Assembly: GCA_050115015.1 (NCBI GenBank)
Contig: JASFRI010000101.1
Location: forward strand, 1 to 11,614
Reading direction: 5' to 3'
DNA length: 11,614 nt
Source of the DNA: JASFRI01 sp050115015
Lineage (GTDB): Bacteria > Acidobacteriota > Polarisedimenticolia > CBDVAL01
Part shown: positions 7,634 to 11,614 of the stretch, one piece after another
Layout of the letters: each line of letters begins with the position of its first letter
Position numbering within the stretch: position 1 is the first letter of the stretch
Position numbers and translations under genes: made by a program
Notes under the pieces: generated by a model
Database searches by the model: none
The model's input: only the letters and a program-made list of their open reading frames with translations
Told to the model about the DNA's origin: nothing

Positions 7634-8374
7634 TCACGCGGGATCCCCCTCCTCCGGTGCGCCGGCGGGTCCGCCTTGCCGAGGAAGGGCCGCGCCGCCC
7701 CGACGGGACAGCCGGTGCAGTTGGTCGATGGTGCGGATGCGCCAGATCCAGATGACCAGGATCAGCAGGGCGGCACCGAGCCGCAGCCGGGGGTCCAGGG
7801 TGAAGTAATCGTAGAGACCGTGCAGCAGCGCCGCCAGGAACAGCCCCTGCAGCGCCGCCGGCAGCAGCCGCCGACCGCGCAGCAGTGCGCTCGCCACGGT
7901 AAACCCCCAGATCGAGGCGAAGACCGTGTGGGTCAGCGGCGAGGCGACGGCGCGGCCCCAGAGTGCGAAGCCGTCGAGAAGGGGCAGGTACAGGAGGTTC
8001 TCGTAGGTCGCGAACCCCAGGGCGATGCAAGAGGCGTAGATGATCCCGTCGAGCATCTCGTCGAAGTAACGCAGCCGCGGCACGACGAGGAGGAAGGGGA
8101 GCAGTTTCACCGCCTCCTCCAGCAGTCCCACGACCACGATGCAGTAGGCCAGGAACGGGAGCCTTCCCACCGCCGCGAAGGCCAGGGGATCCGCCGGAAG
8201 GCCCAGCGCCTCCAGGAGGAGGTAACCTCGCAGGCCTACCCAGCCGGCGACGAGGCCAAGGACGTAGGCGAGCCCCATCCACTGCAGCGGCTCGGGCTGA
8301 TAGCGATCCTTGTAGCGCAGGTACCCGGCCCAGAAGGCGGTCGGGGCGATGAGGGCTGCCAGCAATCGCAGCAC
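7634..8374 (-). CDS. PrsW-like intramembrane metalloprotease (CPBP-related family)
   Basis: The product is a polytopic membrane protein of 246 residues, with about seven hydrophobic segments between 1 and 212 and a polar, Arg/Gly/Pro-rich cytoplasmic tail. It carries the glutamate and histidine motifs of the PrsW family: LLEEAVK (84-90), FATYEN (121-126), His149 in SPLTHTVFASIWG, and HGLYDY (185-190). Bacillus PrsW starts degradation of the anti-sigma factor RsiW, and relatives are putative site-1-type membrane proteases. The substrate here is unknown. The likely start is the GTG at 8374, with a GGGAGGGAG purine stretch about ten bases upstream and an AGGAG nearer to it. The gene is followed after 77 bases by the TPR gene, so an operon is likely. 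No anti-sigma gene is adjacent, so a role in the window's ECF sigma system would be speculation. Confidence 0.88.
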   Translation of the reverse strand: MLRLLAALIAPTAFWAGYLRYKDRYQPEPLQWMGLAYVLGLVAGWVGLRGYLLLEALGLPADPLAFAAVGRLPFLAYCIVVVGLLEEAVKLLPFLLVVPRLRYFDEMLDGIIYASCIALGFATYENLLYLPLLDGFALWGRAVASPLTHTVFASIWGFTVASALLRGRRLLPAALQGLFLAALLHGLYDYFTLDPRLRLGAALLILVIWIWRIRTIDQLHRLSRRGGAALPRQGGPAGAPEEGDPA

Positions 8375-8473
8375 GTCTCCTGTACTCCCTCCCGGAGTTC
8401 GTGAACATCCCGAACCGCGATCGTCTTTCCCGGCGAGCCGGTTCGACGACGATGGTCCGGTCCACTCCGAAGA

Positions 8474-8525
8474 GAAGTCATGACGCCGGGGGCGACGAGA
8501 TCCGGTGCGATGCTAGCATGACTTC
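8474..8525. repeat. 9-bp inverted repeat, candidate operator
   Basis: GAAGTCATG (8474-8482) and its exact reverse complement CATGACTTC (8517-8525) flank 34 bases. The left arm overlaps the palindrome GTCATGAC, and the right arm overlaps the palindrome ATGCTAGCAT (8510-8519). The arm centres are 43 bases apart, about four helical turns. It lies 100-150 bases before the PrsW start, a plausible place for a regulator to bind. A chance origin is not excluded. Confidence 0.3.
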
Positions 8526-8644
8526 CGGGGCGGAATACGAGCCCTTCGGTCGACCGTTCCGGGGACGCTCCACCGTGCCGGCGGCTGCCCTCCCGCGGCC
8601 CGTGATCATCCGTTCCTGACGGGCCGTCCGATGAGCATGCCCGC

Positions 8645-8661
8645 TCCGGCGGGGTGCCGGA
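8645..8661 (-). terminator. Weak hairpin downstream of the DUF2141 gene
   Basis: TCCGGC (8645-8650) pairs with GCCGGA (8656-8661) around a GGGGT loop, 52 bases past the DUF2141 stop. There is no T-run after it, so it may be only a partial terminator, or chance in GC-rich DNA. Confidence 0.25.
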
Positions 8662-8712
8662 CGCGCGGTGGCGATGGGGGAGGGTTCCGAACCGCCCGGG
8701 GAACGGTGGCCG

Positions 8713-9129
8713 CTACTTCAGGCGCAGGCGGATCGTCGTCTCGGGAGCCGTGACCCGGAACCTGGCCTTCTCCCAGGAAGGGGGGCCGAAGCGTCCCCGG
8801 GCATCGTTCGAGAAGCCGTAGGGCTCCTTCGGAGCCCCGAAGCCGTTGCGCTCCAGGGCGCCGCTGTCGTCCCGATCGTGATACGCCTTCAGGGCGTAGT
8901 CGCCCTCCGGCAGGTCCTTCACCACCCAGGTGACGGAGCCCTCGGCCACGGGGAGCGAGGCGCGCCGGACGGGGTCCGCTCCCGCATCGAACGCGTCAGG
9001 GGAGTCGAACAGGGCCAGCATCAAGCTCCCCCGGGGCGAGTCGATCCCGGTCACGTGAACCGCCAGGGGCACGGTCCCGGCGGGGGAGACGGACAGCAGC
9101 AGGGGCAGGAGGATCGAGAACGGCTTCAT
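8713..9129 (-). CDS. DUF2141 (PF09912) exported protein
   Basis: The 138-residue product has an N-terminal signal peptide (about 1-19) and then a single compact beta-rich domain of the DUF2141 family. The diagnostic C-terminal half is intact: LPEGDYALKAYHDRDDSG (73-90), then NGFGAPKEPYGFSNDARGRF (95-114) and GPPSWEKARF (115-124). HDRDDSG resembles a calcium-loop acidic stretch. The family has no established biochemical role; its members are exported. The ATG at 9129 has AAGG eight bases upstream. A start eight codons further upstream (9153) is less likely because the signal peptide fits the shorter form. It lies 79 bases after the glycosyltransferase gene in the same direction and is probably the last gene of the carotenoid-type operon. 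A periplasmic or envelope role linked to that pathway is inference. Confidence 0.92.
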   Translation of the reverse strand: MKPFSILLPLLLSVSPAGTVPLAVHVTGIDSPRGSLMLALFDSPDAFDAGADPVRRASLPVAEGSVTWVVKDLPEGDYALKAYHDRDDSGALERNGFGAPKEPYGFSNDARGRFGPPSWEKARFRVTAPETTIRLRLK

Positions 9130-9208
9130 GATCCGGACCTTACGTTGGAGCACGCCGTGCGGTGCACCGGAGGGAGCGGCGCGGGGCGAAGCGGGGGGCG
9201 CGGGAGCC

Positions 9209-10327
9209 TCATGCGGTTCTTCCCTTCCAGGCGATGGTGCGGCCCGTGAGGGCGCGCGCCCGGGCGTACCACTGGATCGCCACGAGGAGCGTCACGCCAA
9301 CGGGGTGCAGCAGGACGCTGTCCCAGGGATGCCGGAAACGGATCGACAGGAGGCTGCGGGTCGCCAGGGTCAACGCCGCGGCGCTCGCGGCGGCCCCGAG
9401 GGCCAGCCCGGAGCTGCCCCAAGCCGCGGGCAGCAGGAGCCAAGGAGCCACCTGCCCGCCCAGCAGCAGCAAGGTCCAGGGAACCAGTCCGGCCCGGCTG
9501 GCCATCCCCTCGGTGGCGTTCTTGGCCAGACCGTTCCACACCTCCCGTGCCCCGCGGTACATGCGGCAGTTCGCCAGGTCGGTCGCGTCGACGAGGTCGG
9601 TGTAGTAGCCCTCCTGCCGGAAGGCCCGGGGCAGCGTCAGGCCGTCGTGCCGGGAGGCGCGAGTGCGGCGATGGCCTCCCACCGCCCGGTAGGCGTCGCA
9701 CCGGGCGACGAACAGCTGTCCGCATCCGGCGCCGAACGCCGCGCGCCGCGACAGCCGCATTCCGAGCATCGGCAGGAACCCGAGGAGCACGAAATGGATC
9801 AGCGGGACGAGCAGACGCTCGCCGGGTGTACCGAGGACCTGGCGGGGCACGCCGCTCAGGAGGGCCGCCTCCCGCTCCTGGAGCGCGCGCACCAGGCGGG
9901 GCACCGAGCCGGGGGCGAGCCGCACGTCGGCATCCAGGAAGATGAGCACCTCGCGGTCCGCCGCATCGGCCAGCGCCTGGCACGCGTGGGGCTTGCCGCA
10001 CCATCCCTCCGGAAGAGGAGGCGCGTGCAACAGCCGGATACGCGGATCCTCGCGGGCGAGCCGCGACACGATCGCCGCTGTCTCGTCCTCCGAGCCGTCG
10101 TCCACCACGAGGATCTCGTCTCCCGGACCAGCGGCCGTTGCGGCAGCCTGCAGGCAGCCGGCGATGTTCGCGGCCTCGTCGCGTGCCGGGATCAGCAGGG
10201 AGGCGGCGGCCGCCTCCTCCCGTCCCGCCGGCCGCGGGGCACGGTAGAGCAGCAGGTTCACCCCGGTGAGCAGCGCCGGGATCCCGGCGAGCACGGCGGC
10301 CGCGATCGCCAGCCCCTCGACGATCAT
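9209..10327 (-). CDS. Family 2 membrane glycosyltransferase, CrtQ-like
   Basis: The 372-residue enzyme has an N-terminal hydrophobic anchor (about 5-28), a cytoplasmic GT-A domain (about 42-260) and C-terminal membrane segments (about 283-322 and 335-355). Visible motifs are IPARDEAANI (46-55), VVDDGSEDET (74-83), GWCGKPHACQ (108-117), the metal-binding DAD (132-134) and SRHDGLTLPRAF (225-236), a likely catalytic or acceptor region. The IAWKGR end (365-370) resembles the C-terminus of staphylococcal CrtQ, which glucosylates diaponeurosporenoic acid. Hopanoid-associated HpnB enzymes share the GWxGKxHA motif, so a hopanoid or other lipid acceptor remains possible. The context of desaturase and acyltransferase favours a carotenoid acceptor. 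The start overlaps the acyltransferase stop as ATGA (10324-10327). The symbol is left open because the substrate is not proven. Confidence 0.9.
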   Translation of the reverse strand: MIVEGLAIAAAVLAGIPALLTGVNLLLYRAPRPAGREEAAAASLLIPARDEAANIAGCLQAAATAAGPGDEILVVDDGSEDETAAIVSRLAREDPRIRLLHAPPLPEGWCGKPHACQALADAADREVLIFLDADVRLAPGSVPRLVRALQEREAALLSGVPRQVLGTPGERLLVPLIHFVLLGFLPMLGMRLSRRAAFGAGCGQLFVARCDAYRAVGGHRRTRASRHDGLTLPRAFRQEGYYTDLVDATDLANCRMYRGAREVWNGLAKNATEGMASRAGLVPWTLLLLGGQVAPWLLLPAAWGSSGLALGAAASAAALTLATRSLLSIRFRHPWDSVLLHPVGVTLLVAIQWYARARALTGRTIAWKGRTA

Positions 10328-11115
10328 CGCTGCCCGGTCCCGTGCGCGGGGTCGAACGCCTCGCCGCGAATGGCCGCCTGCAGCCAGCGCCAGCGGTCGT
10401 AGAGCCCACCGGCACCCACCCGCCCCTCCAGCACGGTGCGGAACCGCGAGGCCTCCCGGGACCGGGAGTCCTCCGCCAGCCGGTCCATGGTCGTCTGCAG
10501 TTCCTGCGCGAGCCGCCGTCCCCAGGCTCGCGGGCTGGTCTCGATCTCGGGACCGATGGGAAGAGGGTCTCCGAACCGGGCCAGAGCCTCCGGACGGCGC
10601 TCGTCCCAGAACGGATACTCGAACGCCAGCGGCAGGGCCGTGGCGCCGGACGCACGGGCGGCCAGATGGCCGACCCCTGGCGCCAGGCGGACGGGACGCG
10701 TCCGGGGATCCCGGAATCCCCCCTCGGCGGTGACGAACAGGATGCCGCCGCGTCGCAGCGCCTCGAGGGAGCCCCGCAGGAAGGCCCGCGCACCCCGCGT
10801 CGTCCCTCGCTCCACGGGAAAGGCCCCGAGACGGCGGAACATCCCGTAGCGCGCCAGGGCGCCGGCGTCCATCGGGCCGAACCCCTCCCGGCCCGGCAGG
10901 TGGATCGCCACGAGCAGCATGGCCAGGATCGGGTCCCACCAGGACGGGTGGTTGGAGTACAGGAGCAGCGGTCCCCCTTGCGGGATGACGCCATGGCTGA
11001 CCCGCACCGCGGTGAAGCTGCGCGCGAAGTAGAAGCGCAGGTAGCGGACGAACCAGCGGAACAGCACGGGCGAGAAGCGCAGGTCCGCCGCCCCCACCCC
11101 ACCGGAGGGGATCAT
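10324..11115 (-). CDS. PlsC-type lysophospholipid/glycolipid acyltransferase
   Basis: The 263-residue product has the glycerol-phosphate acyltransferase signature. NHPSWWD (55-61) supplies the catalytic His56 and Asp61 (HxxxxD). FPVERG (99-104) is the second motif, TAEGGFR (129-135) takes the place of the usual PEGTR-type third motif, and ALPLAFEY (160-167) is the fourth. The family moves acyl chains from acyl-CoA or acyl-ACP to hydroxyl groups at the inner membrane. In the gene order desaturase-acyltransferase-glycosyltransferase it may acylate a glycosylated carotenoid, the step done by CrtO in staphyloxanthin synthesis. A role in ordinary phosphatidic acid synthesis is less likely from this context but not excluded. 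Its ATG overlaps the desaturase stop (ATGA, 11112-11115) and its stop overlaps the next start, so translation is probably coupled; I see no strong ribosome-binding site of its own. Confidence 0.88.
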   Translation of the reverse strand: MIPSGGVGAADLRFSPVLFRWFVRYLRFYFARSFTAVRVSHGVIPQGGPLLLYSNHPSWWDPILAMLLVAIHLPGREGFGPMDAGALARYGMFRRLGAFPVERGTTRGARAFLRGSLEALRRGGILFVTAEGGFRDPRTRPVRLAPGVGHLAARASGATALPLAFEYPFWDERRPEALARFGDPLPIGPEIETSPRAWGRRLAQELQTTMDRLAEDSRSREASRFRTVLEGRVGAGGLYDRWRWLQAAIRGEAFDPAHGTGQR

Positions 11116-11614
11116 CCGACCGCCCGGAGCACCCGCGCCGGAGTGCGGGGGGCGACGCCGTCCCGATCCAGGGCATCGCCGGCGATCCAGCCGGACATCA
11201 TGACCATCGGCATCCCCGGGCCGGGATGGGCCGCACCGCCCGCGAGGTAGAGGCCACGAAGGTCATCCCGCCGGTTGGCGGGCTTGAAGGCCCCGAGGAA
11301 CCGGCCGTGGCTCGCCAGGCCGTAGATCGCCCCGTCCAGGACGCTGTAGCGCTCGTGGATGTCCCGGGGCGTGAGGGCCGACTCGAACACGATCCGTTCG
11401 CGGATATCGGGCATGCCTGCCGTCCGGGCGAGCTTGTCGAGGATGACCTCGCGGTACGCGGGGAACATTCTCTCCCAGTCGTGGTGCGGCCGCAGGTACG
11501 GGGTATGGACGAGGACGTAGAGCGCCTCCCCCCCGTCCGGCGCCACCCCGGGCTCCGTGCGGGCGGGGGCCGCGAGGTAGCAGGAGGGATCCGCGGCGGG
11601 CTCCCCCTTGCGGT
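11112..11614 (-). CDS. Carotenoid desaturase/oxygenase-type FAD enzyme, C-terminal part only
   Basis: The frame is open from the right edge to the stop at 11112, so only the last 166 or so residues are present; the N-terminal FAD fold lies outside. The visible part matches the end of the phytoene desaturase (CrtI/CrtN/CrtP) family. It includes ALYVLVHTPYLRP, TPRDIHERYSVLDGAIYG, GRFLGAFKPANRR and the terminal FAD-binding LYLAGGAAHPGPGMP, which corresponds to the family's LYLVGAGTHPGGGIPGV end. A GTG at 11546 is internal, not the start. The family desaturates or oxidises C30 or C40 carotenoid backbones. The subtype cannot be told from this fragment. The stop overlaps the acyltransferase start (ATGA), so it heads a compact operon together with any genes lying outside. 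Confidence 0.88.
   Translation of the reverse strand, partial: RKGEPAADPSCYLAAPARTEPGVAPDGGEALYVLVHTPYLRPHHDWERMFPAYREVILDKLARTAGMPDIRERIVFESALTPRDIHERYSVLDGAIYGLASHGRFLGAFKPANRRDDLRGLYLAGGAAHPGPGMPMVMMSGWIAGDALDRDGVAPRTPARVLRAVG

Larger units (their letters stand above)
8375..8712. other. 338-bp intergenic region with palindromes, upstream of the PrsW-TPR-PLP block
   Basis: No convincing gene is present; a 72-codon plus-strand frame at 8401-8619 has no ribosome-binding site or recognisable motif. The region should hold the leftward promoter for PrsW and the end of the DUF2141 transcript. Visible structure includes the inverted pair GAAGTCATG/CATGACTTC (8474-8482 and 8517-8525), the palindromes GTCATGAC (8477-8484) and ATGCTAGCAT (8510-8519), and a 6-bp stem with a 5-base loop at 8645-8661. 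I could not find a clear -35/-10 pair. Confidence 0.6.

Noticed and set aside
7557..8465. Upstream extension of the TPR frame to 829 residues
   Set aside because: It overlaps the PrsW gene out of frame and is Arg/Pro-rich; the signal peptide and GGAG place the start at 7556.
9128..10402. 424-codon plus-strand open frame opposite the glycosyltransferase
   Set aside because: It has no recognisable motif, and the opposite strand has a full GT-A domain and membrane segments.

Overview
The window looks like a chromosomal segment of a GC-rich, Gram-negative-type bacterium with a large signalling repertoire. A PF07638-type ECF sigma factor is paired with a membrane Ser/Thr kinase carrying TPRs. There is also a secreted sulfatase with thrombospondin-type-3-like repeats and a His-motif TPR protein of the kind I associate with Acidobacteriota, Planctomycetota and related uncultured lineages. 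The sequence does not fix the phylum. I see no tRNA, rRNA, CRISPR array, insertion sequence or phage gene. Nearly all of the window is coding, and the long plus-strand open frames over the minus-strand genes are GC-driven shadows.

Layout from left to right. Positions 1-2297 (minus) hold a Ser/Thr protein kinase with a TPR region, whose 3' end runs off the left edge. It overlaps by ATGA the ECF sigma gene at 2294-2854 (minus). A divergent intergenic region (2855-3102) carries a possible sigma promoter. A secreted Cys-type sulfatase follows at 3103-4935 (plus). A perfect 12-bp GC hairpin (4975-5001) separates it from the convergent left-pointing block 5001-8374. That block, read in its own direction, contains a PrsW-like membrane protease, an exported TPR protein and a cysteine-synthase-family PLP enzyme. 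A 338-bp gap (8375-8712) separates it from a second left-pointing block: a carotenoid-type desaturase (partial, off the right edge), a PlsC acyltransferase, a CrtQ-like glycosyltransferase and a DUF2141 protein. The first three of these are joined by ATGA overlaps.

Two parts are functionally readable. The sigma/kinase pair is probably a signalling switch in which the kinase may act directly on the sigma factor; no anti-sigma gene is next to it. The right-hand block has the gene content expected for making a carotenoid and then glycosylating and acylating it, as in staphyloxanthin synthesis. The middle block (protease, TPR protein, PLP enzyme) has recognisable families but no obvious joint pathway.
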